Origin: CAWFZT01 sp963820415
Lineage (GTDB): Bacteria > Chloroflexota > Anaerolineae > Anaerolineales > Anaerolineaceae
DNA length: 64,000 nt
Assembly: GCA_963820415.1 (NCBI GenBank)
Contig: CAWFZT010000013.1
Span: forward strand, 62,001-126,000
Direction: 5' to 3'
Shown here: positions 41,983-50,986 of the stretch, piece after piece
Numbering within the stretch: position 1 is the stretch's first letter
How the letters are laid out: each line of letters opens with the position of its first letter
Notes under the pieces: model-generated
Databases searched by the model: none
Told to the model about the DNA's origin: nothing
Seen by the model: only the letters and a program-made list of their open reading frames with translations
Made by a program: the position numbers and the translations under genes

Positions 41983-42834
41983 TCAATCAGACGGTTCAGA
42001 ATCGTTGGTTTCGTTCAGGAGCTGCTGGCCTTCCTCATCCTTCTTTTCGATCAGGACCGGACGAGCGAAAATCAGGAAGCCGGTGTGAGCTATCATCCGG
42101 TCGGTCGGTCGAAAATGGTCCGGTTCAGCCTTGTAATAACGCATGAGAATTTCCAATACGTCGATGAAGGCAAAATCGTTCTGGCGCAAGGCGACCAGCA
42201 GCTTGGTCACCTGGTTTGCAGTGGGTAAGATGCATCCGAAAAAGCCGCCCAATTTGAGCGCTGCCCGCACCTGGGCCATGTAATCGAACGGGTTGACCAG
42301 GTCGAGAAACAACGCATCCACACCTGTCTCATCGAAACCCTCGCCAATATCCTTGAGTTTGAAGTCTACCTGTCCATCCAAACCCAGTCGCTGGAGGTTG
42401 CGCATGGCTACCCGTTGAATTTCCGGACGCGCTTCGTAGGTAGTCACCCGGCCTTGAGCGCCGACCGCAAAGGCCAGCGCCGCGGTCAGGGCACCTGACC
42501 CCGTGCCAGCCTCCATAACGTGCTGACCGGGGCCGATACCCATGGTGACCAGGATAAACCCGATTTCTTTTGGATAAAGGATCTGCGTGCTGCGCGGGAT
42601 ATCTTTCAACAGATCTGCCAGAGCAGGCTGTAGTAAGAAAAAAGGTTTGCCAATATGACTGAAGACCTGGCTGCCCCAGGCTAAACCGATCAAGTCATCA
42701 TGCTTGACTACCCCACGATGCGATTGCAGCTCTCCGCCGGCCTTCAGGCGGAAAATGAAATTCTTGTTCTTCAATCCGACCAACTCAACCAGGTCGCCAT
42801 CTTGTGCGTGTGTGCCATGTAAATTCCAGACCAA
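41983..42834 (-). CDS. trmI: tRNA (adenine-58-N1)-methyltransferase TrmI
   Basis: A 283-residue Rossmann methyltransferase making m1A58 in the T-loop. It has the N-terminal TrmI barrel (GDLVELVGLKNKNFIFRL), the SAM motif VMEAGTGSGALTAALA (about 105-120), YEARPEIQRVAMRNL, and DALFLDLVNPFDYM as the catalytic block. An acidic C-terminal tail of about 15 residues is extra. It heads a minus-strand pair with the nudix gene. Confidence 0.93.
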   Translation of the reverse strand: MVWNLHGTHAQDGDLVELVGLKNKNFIFRLKAGGELQSHRGVVKHDDLIGLAWGSQVFSHIGKPFFLLQPALADLLKDIPRSTQILYPKEIGFILVTMGIGPGQHVMEAGTGSGALTAALAFAVGAQGRVTTYEARPEIQRVAMRNLQRLGLDGQVDFKLKDIGEGFDETGVDALFLDLVNPFDYMAQVRAALKLGGFFGCILPTANQVTKLLVALRQNDFAFIDVLEILMRYYKAEPDHFRPTDRMIAHTGFLIFARPVLIEKKDEEGQQLLNETNDSEPSD

Positions 42835-42871
42835 TGTAATCTCCCTTATCCTGCCAAATGATGATTATATT

Positions 42872-43645
42872 CTAATAACGCAAATCTTTATAACCCAGAT
42901 CGATCATCCACTGGCATATAATTGGCCCGCCAAACCGGTCGGGGGTAGGCTTGCCATTCTTGAGCGGTAATCCAGAATTGCCGCGGAAATAGCCGGCCGC
43001 GCCAGTTAGCTGGTCTTGAGCAGCCTGAGACAATTCTTTATCCCCAATTGCAATCACATGGATATGGTAGGGTGAGCCCGGATAAATTTCGTCGGCGATC
43101 CGATACCAGGCAGCGAAACCGGCCAGGCGCAAAGCCTGTACGAGTTTAGGAATCTCGCCGACTAGAATGGTAAAGGTTCCTTTACGCATCACTGATAAGT
43201 CAACCGCCCCACCACCAAGGTGAGTGCCAAAACTGGCCGTTCCGTTATCGTGGTAGCTCCCCTGAGTGATGGCGTAACCGGTGATCTCGATTTCCCCCCT
43301 GTACAAGTCAGCTGCGTGTTGGAGCATGGCATAAGTGCGTCAATTCAGCACCCAGCCATTAATGGTGATTCTGGAATAATCCTCAGGCGGTTTCAGGCAG
43401 CCAGCCGGTTCTGAGGTAGGCGAATTAGTCCAGGTAGGAGTGATCGTAAAAGTTGGTGTAAAGCTAGGGACGATTGTAGCGGTCGCAGAAGGCTTAGCTA
43501 CAATTATGGTTGCCCGGATGGCAGTCAAAGCGATGGTAGGATTGATTGATACAGTCTGCGCGCCAATTGAACCATACTGCCGATGGCAGCCAAATAACAG
43601 GTAGCTTAAACCGATCAAGAATAATAAGCTGAGGTTGAATCGCAT
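42872..43645 (-). pseudogene. Lipoprotein gene interrupted by an in-frame TGA
   Basis: One continuous frame from ATG 43645 to 42872 is broken by a single TGA (plus positions 43340-43342). The N-terminal part has a lipoprotein signal (LLFLIGLSYLLFGC) and a Thr/Pro-rich linker. After the stop the frame goes on RTYAMLQHAADLYRG, ITQGSYHDNGTASFGTHLGG and GAVDLSV, then PYHIHVIAIGD, a metallopeptidase-like (M15/DUF882-type) pattern with His/Asp residues. The downstream part could initiate at ATG 43327 but has no ribosome site. Nonsense mutation or sequencing error. Confidence 0.65.
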
Positions 43646-43651
43646 TTACCG

Positions 43652-43927
43652 TTATTTGGCAGGCCGCTCGATCCTTACTTTGCTGATCCAGTTGCCAAAT
43701 ACCAGGCAAAACAGTGCGCCAACTGTTGCCAGGCCAAAACGCAGCGGTCCAATGCTCCAAATAGTCCAACCCAGACGAGAGGCAATGATATGCCCAGCCC
43801 AGAAACCAGCCCAACTGAAACAGACATAAGCAAATAATCGCCCTGGCCCGCCACCTTTAATAAGGTGGAAGATTGCCCCATACATAGTAGAAATCAGAAA
43901 TCCAAACAGGAAAGCAGGTAATGTCAT
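43652..43927 (-). CDS. Small membrane protein of unknown function
   Basis: A 91-residue protein with about three hydrophobic segments (PAFLFGFLISTMYGAIFHLI, RLFAYVCFSWAGFWAGHII, LATVGALFCLVFGNWI). Start overlaps the mnmA stop by four bases, so it is co-translated with mnmA. No family recognised. Confidence 0.7.
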   Translation of the reverse strand: MTLPAFLFGFLISTMYGAIFHLIKGGGPGRLFAYVCFSWAGFWAGHIIASRLGWTIWSIGPLRFGLATVGALFCLVFGNWISKVRIERPAK

Positions 43928-45027
43928 CGAAGCCCATCTTCCTTCCCGTAAAATTTACCTGAAATCATCCCGCCGCCCAATACAATATCATTATTATAAA
44001 ACACAACGTATTGTCCAGGGGTAATATCGCGCTGGTTATCCTCAAAAACGGTGTGGGCGCGCCTGTCCTCCAGGGGTGTGACAGTCACTGGAGCATATTT
44101 TGCCCGGTAGCGGATTTTGGCCTGCAGGTGCAAGGTCCCTTCCGGTGGATTTCCGGCAATCCAGTTCATATTTTCGGCGTACAATTCACACTGGCCAAGC
44201 TCAGCTTCCCCGCCGACTACCAGCCGGTTGGATGAATAATCCTTAGATAAAACATAAATCGGTTCAAGCGATGCAATCTCCAGACCCTTTCGTTGTCCAA
44301 TAGTGTAAAAAGCCAGACCCCGGTGGCTACCCAATACTTCACCATTGGAGTTGACGATCGGTCCAGAACGGTTGACGCCGGGAGCATGGCTCGATAGGAA
44401 TTGCCGGTAATCCTGGTTTCCCAGGAAACATAAATCCTGGCTGTCAGACTTACTCGCCACTTCCAGCGAGAATCGCCGGGCAATTTCGCGCACTTCACTT
44501 TTTTGTAAATCCCCCAACGGGAATAGGGTGTGGGAAAGCTGCTGCTGGTCGAGCAGGGATAGAAAATAGGATTGGTCCTTATACCTATCCAGCCCTTTCA
44601 TCAAAATAAACTTACCATCCTCCCCCTTGGTCAGGCGCGCATAATGGCCTGTCGCCAGGTATTCTGCACCCAATGAACGGGCTTTTTCCAACAAGAAGCC
44701 CCACTTAACTTGCAGGTTGCACACCATGCAGGGGTTGGGCGTTTTTCCGCTCAAATAACCATCCAGGAACGACTGCACCACATGTTGGCGGAAGAGATCT
44801 CGAACATCCAGGGCATAAAAGGGGATACCCAGGCGGGCCGAGATGCGGCGCGCATCGGAAACCGCATCAGGAGTGCAGCAGCGGTTCTCCTCCTCCATGC
44901 CAGGTTCGCTCCACAAACGCATCATCATACCCACCACAGGATAACCCTGTTCGGCCAATAAAGCGGCTGCCACTGAGCTGTCCACACCGCCGCTCATCGC
45001 TACCGCTACCAGAGGAAGTTCATTCAT
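43924..45027 (-). CDS. mnmA: tRNA-specific 2-thiouridylase MnmA
   Basis: A 367-residue ATP-dependent enzyme that installs 2-thiouridine at U34 of Lys, Glu and Gln tRNAs. The PP-loop is AMSGGVDSSVAAALL (about 10-24). Catalytic cysteines lie in PNPCMVCN (about 95-102) and DLCFLGNQDY (about 193). The C-terminal beta-barrel includes YTIGQRKGLEI. ATG 45027 with GAGAAA upstream is preferred to 45051. It lies directly downstream of a cysteine desulfurase, its likely sulfur donor. Confidence 0.95.
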   Translation of the reverse strand: MNELPLVAVAMSGGVDSSVAAALLAEQGYPVVGMMMRLWSEPGMEEENRCCTPDAVSDARRISARLGIPFYALDVRDLFRQHVVQSFLDGYLSGKTPNPCMVCNLQVKWGFLLEKARSLGAEYLATGHYARLTKGEDGKFILMKGLDRYKDQSYFLSLLDQQQLSHTLFPLGDLQKSEVREIARRFSLEVASKSDSQDLCFLGNQDYRQFLSSHAPGVNRSGPIVNSNGEVLGSHRGLAFYTIGQRKGLEIASLEPIYVLSKDYSSNRLVVGGEAELGQCELYAENMNWIAGNPPEGTLHLQAKIRYRAKYAPVTVTPLEDRRAHTVFEDNQRDITPGQYVVFYNNDIVLGGGMISGKFYGKEDGLR

Positions 45028-45074
45028 TTTTCTCGAATCTAGTTCATGCAATTTCAGGCGCGTATTTAGTCGTT

Positions 45075-46238
45075 TTACACGTTCTTGCGTGATTTCTCAA
45101 CAATGCCTGGCAGAATCTTCAGGAAAGCCTCTACCTGTTCGTGGGTCGAGTTTTTCCCCAGGGTAACTCGCAGAGATCCTAGCGCCCAATTGGGCGATAA
45201 GCCAATCGCAGTGAGAATATCGGAAGGCTGAGGAATTCCGGCTTTGCAGGCTGAGCCCGAGGAACAGGCAAAGCCTGCCATGTCGAGGAGCATCAGCATC
45301 GTGTTTGCATCCACACCCTTGAAAACAAAACTGGCGTGGTTAGGCAGCCTCTGGGAGGGATGCCCGGTCAGACGAGCTTTATCCACCCGCTCGAGAACTC
45401 CGGCAATCAGGGCATCCCGAAGAGGAATCAGGCGCTCGACGCGTGCCTGACGTTCTTCCTGGGCCAGGCGCAACGCTTCGGCCAGTCCGACGATGTAGGG
45501 GATATTCTGCGTCCCGGCGCGCAAGCCAGATTCCTGCTGCCCACCGGTGACAATAGGCAGCAACGAGGTGCCGCGCCGGGTAAACAACGCCCCAATTCCC
45601 TTCGGCCCGTAGAATTTATGCGCGCCTATGGCCAGTAAATCGACCTGGTCCCTTTGCACGTCCATCGGCAGATGAGCGGCGGCTTGCACAGCATCGGTAT
45701 GCAAAGGGATGCCGCGTCTGCGACAAATAGCGCCGATCTCATTAATGGGGTTGATCGTGCCAATTTCATTATTAGCATAAACCACCGAAACAACAGCCGT
45801 GTCTGGTTTCAAACAGCCTTCGATTTCATCTGGGTTGACCATGCCGTAATCGTCAACGGGTAAAAAATCTACCTCGAAACCGAATTCATCCGCGAGTTGG
45901 CGGGCGGTTGATGAAACGGCGTGGTGTTCCACCGGCGAAATAACCAGGCGGTTGGCGCCTTTCAATTTTTTCTGAAGAAACGCCATCCCTCTCAGGGCGA
46001 GGTTATCACTCTCAGTTCCGCAGGCGGTGAAAATAATTTCTTCCGAACGGCAGTGTAGCGCTCTGGCTACTGATTCCCGCGCTCCTTCTAGGGCTGCTTC
46101 TGCCTGTTGGCCAAAATAATGTAAAGAGCTAGGGTTCCCATAGGTTTCTGAAAAGAATGGCAGCATGGCTGCCAGTACGCGCTCGTCCACAGGGGTCGAA
46201 GCCGCATAATCAAAGTAGACTCTGTTCTTCGTGTCCAA
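45075..46238 (-). CDS. Cysteine desulfurase (NifS/IscS type)
   Basis: A 387-residue PLP enzyme of desulfurase group I, distinct from the group II SufS of the suf operon. It shows YFDYAASTPVDERV, the PLP-binding IGAHKFYGPKGIG (Lys about 206) and the active-site cysteine loop FACSSGSACKAG (about 330). The product is 48 bases upstream of mnmA, so it probably serves tRNA thiolation rather than Fe-S assembly. Confidence 0.93.
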   Translation of the reverse strand: MDTKNRVYFDYAASTPVDERVLAAMLPFFSETYGNPSSLHYFGQQAEAALEGARESVARALHCRSEEIIFTACGTESDNLALRGMAFLQKKLKGANRLVISPVEHHAVSSTARQLADEFGFEVDFLPVDDYGMVNPDEIEGCLKPDTAVVSVVYANNEIGTINPINEIGAICRRRGIPLHTDAVQAAAHLPMDVQRDQVDLLAIGAHKFYGPKGIGALFTRRGTSLLPIVTGGQQESGLRAGTQNIPYIVGLAEALRLAQEERQARVERLIPLRDALIAGVLERVDKARLTGHPSQRLPNHASFVFKGVDANTMLMLLDMAGFACSSGSACKAGIPQPSDILTAIGLSPNWALGSLRVTLGKNSTHEQVEAFLKILPGIVEKSRKNV

Positions 46239-46336
46239 TACGACCTCTCTTTACTAACGAAACACGAATTTCGATTATAGCATGTTTGTGCAGAAAAATT
46301 ATCTTCTAATTCAAACCTTGTTATAATAGCAGGGAT

Positions 46337-46430
46337 GGTTCTCTGGGAATAGCCGTGGTGAACTCCCAGATTTTGGGATGTCATGACATCCCAAAATCTG
46401 GGGACTTTCCACGGTAAATCCAAATGAGCC
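46337..46430. repeat. Dispersed inverted-repeat element, copy 3
   Basis: Left end GGTTCTCTGGGAATAGCCG + TGGTGAACTCCC; perfect 19-bp palindrome arms 46365-46383 and 46384-46402; right end GGGGACTTTCCACGGTAAAT + CCAAATGAGCC. The ends are nearly identical to copy 1, but the core (GATGTCATGACATC) is different. Lies 37 bases upstream of the mutase gene. Confidence 0.85.
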
Positions 46431-46466
46431 GCAGGGATTGTACCGGAAATCACAGATGGAGGGTTT

Positions 46467-47888
46467 ATGGCGTTCAAGATCCATTTTGGCACTGATGGTT
46501 GGCGGGGAGAAATCGCTGAAGATTATACATTCGACAACGTGAGGCGAGCCACCCAGGGGTTTGCCAGTTATTTATTGAACCACGCAAAAAGCAATGCCTG
46601 GGTCGTGGTAGGGTATGATAAACGCTTCCAGTCTGAAAATTTTGCAATAGCCGCAGCAGAAGTTTTATGCGCCAATGGGTTTGGCGTATATATAACCGAT
46701 GGCCCTACGCCCACCCCAATCATTGCCTTCTCGGTGGTCAAAAAACAAGCAGTTGGGGCGGTGAATATCACCGCGTCGCATAACCCACCCACTGACAATG
46801 GCTATAAGGTCAGAGATGAAAATGGCGGAGCGATTGCGCCCGAAGGGCTGGACGAGATTGAGCAACTGATCCCCGACTCGGTTGAGGCTGTAAAGACCAT
46901 GCCGGCCAAAGAGGCTGAATACCAGGGAAAACTGGTGCGCTTTGACCCGGCGCCGGCGTATATTGAACACTTAAAAAAACTGATTGATCTTCAACCGCTC
47001 AAAGACGCCGGATTAAATATCGTGGTAGACTGCATGTGGGGAAATGGCGCCGGCTGGTTCACCCGTTTACTGGCAGGCGCTAAAACGCGGGTAACTGAAA
47101 TCCACAACAGCCGCAATCCAATTTATCCCGAAATGCTTCGTCCTGAACCAATCCCGCCCAATATCAACGTAGGCCTGCAGACGACGGCGGATATGCACGC
47201 TGACGTGTTATTGGTAACGGACGGGGACGCCGACCGGTTGGGAGTCGGCGACGAACACGGCGAATTCGTCAATCAGCTCCAGGTATACGCCTTGCTTGCC
47301 TTCTATTTATTGGAAGTGCGTGGGGAGCGCGGCGCCATCGTAAAAACTCTTTCGACAACCAGTATGTTGAACAAATTAGGCGAGCTCTATCATGTGCCGG
47401 TCTACGAAACTGGGGTTGGTTTCAAGTACGTAGCCCCTAAAATGCTTGAAACGGATGCGATGATCGGTGGAGAAGAATCGGGCGGATACGCCTTTCGCGG
47501 CAACGTACCAGAACGCGATGGCATCCTCGCCGGTCTCTATATGTTGGATCTGATGGTCAAGTTGGGTAAAAAACCTTCCGAGCTGCTCGATATTCTCTTC
47601 AGTAAAGTCGGCCCCCATTATTACGACCGGGTAGACCGCATGTTTACAGGCGACCTCCAGGCCAGAAAAGACCGCGTTCTGGCCGCCAACCGAGCCACTG
47701 TGGGCGGGCTGAAAGTTACCGGGCTGAATACCACGGATGGTTTTAAATTCATGCTCGAAGATGGTGGTTGGATGCTGATCCGGTTTTCGGGAACAGAGCC
47801 GATCATCCGAGTCTATTGTGAAACCACGCATGTGGAGCGCGTCCAGGCCATCTTGAAGGATGGTTTGAAAATCGTGGGATTAGAATAA
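46467..47888 (+). CDS. Phosphoglucomutase/phosphomannomutase family protein
   Basis: A 473-residue alpha-D-phosphohexomutase. The active-site phosphoserine loop is TASHNPPTDNGYK (about 103-115), the Mg-binding loop is DGDADRLGV, the sugar-binding loop is GGEESGGYAF, and the phosphate-binding loop is RFSGTEPIIRVY. The exact sugar (glucose, mannose or glucosamine phosphate) cannot be fixed. GGAGG precedes ATG 46467. Confidence 0.93.
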   Translation: MAFKIHFGTDGWRGEIAEDYTFDNVRRATQGFASYLLNHAKSNAWVVVGYDKRFQSENFAIAAAEVLCANGFGVYITDGPTPTPIIAFSVVKKQAVGAVNITASHNPPTDNGYKVRDENGGAIAPEGLDEIEQLIPDSVEAVKTMPAKEAEYQGKLVRFDPAPAYIEHLKKLIDLQPLKDAGLNIVVDCMWGNGAGWFTRLLAGAKTRVTEIHNSRNPIYPEMLRPEPIPPNINVGLQTTADMHADVLLVTDGDADRLGVGDEHGEFVNQLQVYALLAFYLLEVRGERGAIVKTLSTTSMLNKLGELYHVPVYETGVGFKYVAPKMLETDAMIGGEESGGYAFRGNVPERDGILAGLYMLDLMVKLGKKPSELLDILFSKVGPHYYDRVDRMFTGDLQARKDRVLAANRATVGGLKVTGLNTTDGFKFMLEDGGWMLIRFSGTEPIIRVYCETTHVERVQAILKDGLKIVGLE

Positions 47889-48698
47889 TTGAAAGCTCTG
47901 GTCGATTCCCATTGTCACCTGTTCTTTAACTTTTTTACAGATGACCTTGATGATGTCCTTAGCCGTGCCTGGGAGAATGGCGTCACACATATCCTGATAC
48001 CGGGCATTGACCTGGAAACCAGCCAACAAGCTGTCGCTTTAAGCGAGAAACACCCCAACCTGTTCGCTGCGGTTGGGGTGCACCCAAACGATGCCCTCGG
48101 GTGGCAGACTGACAGCCTGGATAGGTTGAAGAGGCTGGCAGAGCACCCAAAGGTAATGGCGATTGGAGAGATCGGGTTGGATTATTATCGGGATACGACA
48201 CCTCCGGAGCTTCAGCGAAAAGTCCTGGAAACCCAATTGGAACTGGCTGCAGACCTGAAGAAACCAGTGGTGATCCACAACCGCCAGGCATTCACCGACA
48301 TTTGGTCGCTGCTCAAGAAGTGGCAGGCTGATTTAGCCTGGGTCGAAAACCCGCTCAGTCAGGCGCCAGGTGTCCTGCATTCTTTCGAGGGAGACCTGGT
48401 CCAGGCGCTTCAGGCCATTGAACAACATTTTTTTATTGGAATTGGTGGTCCGGTTACCTTTCGTAATGCAGCAATGAACCAGGAAGTAGCCAAATGTATA
48501 CCCCTTGACCACATCCTTCTGGAAACTGATGCTCCTTTCTTAACACCTCACCCGCATCGTGGGCATCGCAACGAGCCATCGTATGTTATATTTATAGCTG
48601 AGAAAATTGCTGAACTTCGCGCCCAATCTCTGCCGGTCGTCGCAGAGGCAACCACACAAAATGCAAACCGCCTGTTTGCATGGGGAGTTGGTGCTTGA
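47889..48698 (+). CDS. TatD family metal-dependent hydrolase
   Basis: A 269-residue TIM-barrel hydrolase/DNase. Metal ligands are visible in VDSHCHL (residues 5-11), GEIGLDYYRD (about 97-106), VVIHNRQAF and LLETDAPFL. It starts with TTG immediately after the mutase stop, so it is translated by coupling. Family members are 3'-5' exonucleases or deoxyribonucleases. Confidence 0.92.
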   Translation: MKALVDSHCHLFFNFFTDDLDDVLSRAWENGVTHILIPGIDLETSQQAVALSEKHPNLFAAVGVHPNDALGWQTDSLDRLKRLAEHPKVMAIGEIGLDYYRDTTPPELQRKVLETQLELAADLKKPVVIHNRQAFTDIWSLLKKWQADLAWVENPLSQAPGVLHSFEGDLVQALQAIEQHFFIGIGGPVTFRNAAMNQEVAKCIPLDHILLETDAPFLTPHPHRGHRNEPSYVIFIAEKIAELRAQSLPVVAEATTQNANRLFAWGVGA

Positions 48699-49669
48699 GT
48701 ACTAACGTGTCCTTTCATACAGCTATTCAGGAAGAAATCCATGCGGTAGAAGAACGCATCCGCTCCCAGGTTGATGGGTATCATCCAGATATCGGAGCCG
48801 CCCTGGATTTATTGTTATCTTCTGGCGGCAAGCAACTCCGCCCAACGGTTACTCTCCTGATCGGCCACATGCTGGATGCCCCACAAGAACGTTTGATAAC
48901 CCTGGCTTCCGCTATTGAGCTGTTGCATACTGCCACCCTGGTGCACGATGACCTGATTGATGGATCGCTCTTGCGGCGTGGCAATCCGACCCTGAATTCA
49001 CAATGGTCTCCCGGAGCGACGGTCTTGACCGGTGATTTCTTATTCTCTTGCGCGGCCAAGCTGGCAGCAGATACTAAATCGGTACCGGCGATAAAATTAT
49101 TTGCACAAACTCTTACAACTATCGTAAACGGCGAAATTACCCAGCTTTTTTCCAGCCGGTCACGCATCAATCGTGAAGGCTATTTCAAACGCATTTATGC
49201 GAAAACAGCTTCATTATTGGAAACTTCAGCCAAATCCGCCGCATTGATCTCCCCCGAGGTCGATGATGAGACGGTCGAAGATATGCGCAAGTATGGGTAT
49301 GAGATCGGTATGGCTTTCCAGATTGTCGATGATATCCTGGATTTTACCAGCGACGAAAAGGTACTTGGCAAGCCGGTAGGAAGCGACTTGCGCCAGGGTA
49401 TTATCACTCTGCCTACTCTGATTTACAGCGAAACTTCTATGGATGATCTGGACCTCCACGCCCTTCTGGAAAGCAACTGCCTGATCAACGAAGAGCAGGT
49501 GTCCCGCCTGGTAATAGTCATCCGTGAGAGCGGCGCCATCGACCTTGCCTTCGAACAGGCTGATCAGTTCGTCCAGCGCGGTCTGGCCAGTTTGAGAAAG
49601 CTCCCTGAAAGCCTTGAACGCCAGTCCCTGGAAGAACTGGCTGAATTTATCGTACAAAGAAAAATGTGA
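48695..49669 (+). CDS. Polyprenyl diphosphate synthase
   Basis: A 324-residue trans-isoprenyl diphosphate synthase making the side chain of a quinone (hepta- to nonaprenyl). First Asp-rich motif LVHDDLIDGS (about 88-97) and second FQIVDDILDF (about 211-220) are present, with GGKQLRP for substrate binding. The TTG start at 48695 overlaps the tatD stop (TTGA). Chain length cannot be read off safely. Confidence 0.92.
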   Translation: MSTNVSFHTAIQEEIHAVEERIRSQVDGYHPDIGAALDLLLSSGGKQLRPTVTLLIGHMLDAPQERLITLASAIELLHTATLVHDDLIDGSLLRRGNPTLNSQWSPGATVLTGDFLFSCAAKLAADTKSVPAIKLFAQTLTTIVNGEITQLFSSRSRINREGYFKRIYAKTASLLETSAKSAALISPEVDDETVEDMRKYGYEIGMAFQIVDDILDFTSDEKVLGKPVGSDLRQGIITLPTLIYSETSMDDLDLHALLESNCLINEEQVSRLVIVIRESGAIDLAFEQADQFVQRGLASLRKLPESLERQSLEELAEFIVQRKM

Positions 49670-49746
49670 CCGGCTTCTACGGCCGTTCACATCTTGAACG
49701 AAAGTATTATCGTTGAAAAATAAGTCCACTATCCGTGGCTTTGAGA

Positions 49747-49827
49747 TGCGCTGGGGGGGACTTGAACCCCCACGCGTTTCCGCACATGGCCCTCAACCAT
49801 GCCTGTCTGCCAATTCCAGCACCAGCG
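49747..49827 (-). tRNA. tRNA-Leu (anticodon GAG)
   Basis: On the minus strand, acceptor stem GCGCTGG/CCAGCGC, D-arm with TGGCAGACA, anticodon stem CATGG/CCATG around TTGAGGG (GAG), a long variable arm and T-arm GGGGGTTCAAGTCCCCC. The long variable arm is the class II structure of leucine tRNAs. CCA not encoded. Confidence 0.95.
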
Positions 49828-49941
49828 CGGGTGTAGAAGTATTATAATCGGGTCTGTTTGCTTGTCAAGCGAAATCCCAAGTATAATAAAGAACGTAATT
49901 TATATTTTTCTATCCTCGTATTGATCCGATAAGGAACCAGT

Positions 49942-50964
49942 ATGACAATTATCCTCGATGCGATGGGCAGCGATGCCTATCCGGATCCCGAAGTTCAGGC
50001 CGCAGTGGAAGCGGCTGAAATGTATAAGGAAGAAATAATCCTGGTCGGGAACCGGGCCATCCTGGAACCCAAGCTCAAAATCCTGAATACCAAAGGGGTG
50101 CCGGTCACCATCTATCATGCTCCAGATGTGCTGGAAATGGCAGATAAAGTCGTTGATGGTACTCGCAAGAAACCGCAGAACTCAATGGCAGTCGGCCTGG
50201 AACTGGTAAAATCCGGAGCTGGGCAGGCTTTTGTCACCGCCGGCAATACCGGCGGAGCCATGTTTAACGCCTTGAGGATCTTGGGCAGGATCAAAGGGGT
50301 GTCTCGACCGGCTTTGACTGCTCGTTTTCCGGTGAAAAACGGGTATTGTGTAGTGTTGGATATTGGCGCGAATGCCGATTGCCGCCCAGAGTTTCTGCTG
50401 CAATTTGCTATTATGGGCAGCCTGTACGCAGAGAAACTGCTCAAGATCAAGAACCCCCGCATTGGGCTGCTTTCTAACGGAGAAGAGGCCGGCAAGGGCA
50501 ACCAGTTAATCAAAGATACCTTTCCCTTGCTGGAGAAATCCGGCCTGAACTTCATCGGCAACGTAGAAGGCAAAGAATTGTTCGGGGGCATGGCGGACGT
50601 GGTCGTAACGGACGGATTTACCGGAAACATCCTGCTGAAATCCAGTGAAGCAGTCTCCAAACTGATGACAGACGTGCTCAAAGAGAAACTAATGTCTTCT
50701 TTTACCACCAGGGTGGGCGCTTTACTGGCAAAACCTGCCTTTATACAACTGAAGAAGATGCTGGACCCAGCCGAAGTTGGGGCGGCGCCCCTGCTCGGCA
50801 TCGATGGTCTGGTGTTCGTCGGACACGGGCGTTCGGACGCCCGCGCCATGACTAGTGCGATCCGCGTCGCTCGGCAGGCAGTCGAGGTTGATCTGCTCGG
50901 GGCGCTAAGGGCCGCATTACAGGAAAAACTGGCGCAAATGAATGTTTCGGCTTCGATTAACTAA
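49942..50964 (+). CDS. plsX: Phosphate acyltransferase PlsX
   Basis: A 340-residue peripheral membrane enzyme that makes acyl-phosphate from acyl-ACP for phospholipid synthesis. Conserved blocks are ILDAMGSDAYPDPEV at the N-terminus, AFVTAGNTGGAM, DIGANADCRPEFL, LSNGEEAGKGN and VTDGFTGNILLKS. AAGGAAC precedes ATG 49942. Usually near acpP/fab genes; none is seen here. Confidence 0.95.
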   Translation: MTIILDAMGSDAYPDPEVQAAVEAAEMYKEEIILVGNRAILEPKLKILNTKGVPVTIYHAPDVLEMADKVVDGTRKKPQNSMAVGLELVKSGAGQAFVTAGNTGGAMFNALRILGRIKGVSRPALTARFPVKNGYCVVLDIGANADCRPEFLLQFAIMGSLYAEKLLKIKNPRIGLLSNGEEAGKGNQLIKDTFPLLEKSGLNFIGNVEGKELFGGMADVVVTDGFTGNILLKSSEAVSKLMTDVLKEKLMSSFTTRVGALLAKPAFIQLKKMLDPAEVGAAPLLGIDGLVFVGHGRSDARAMTSAIRVARQAVEVDLLGALRAALQEKLAQMNVSASIN

Positions 50965-50986
50965 CCATTATCTGGAGTATTTTTAG

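Noticed and set aside
43338..43344. TGA as a selenocysteine codon
   Set aside because: No SECIS-like stem was seen right after it, and the position is in a linker before the conserved domain rather than in a redox motif.
46088..46492. Minus-strand open frame running through repeat copy 3, with a peptide similar to one read through copy 1
   Set aside because: The shared peptide (WKVPRFW) arises from the repeat ends themselves, and the frame overlaps the cysteine desulfurase and mutase genes; not a gene.
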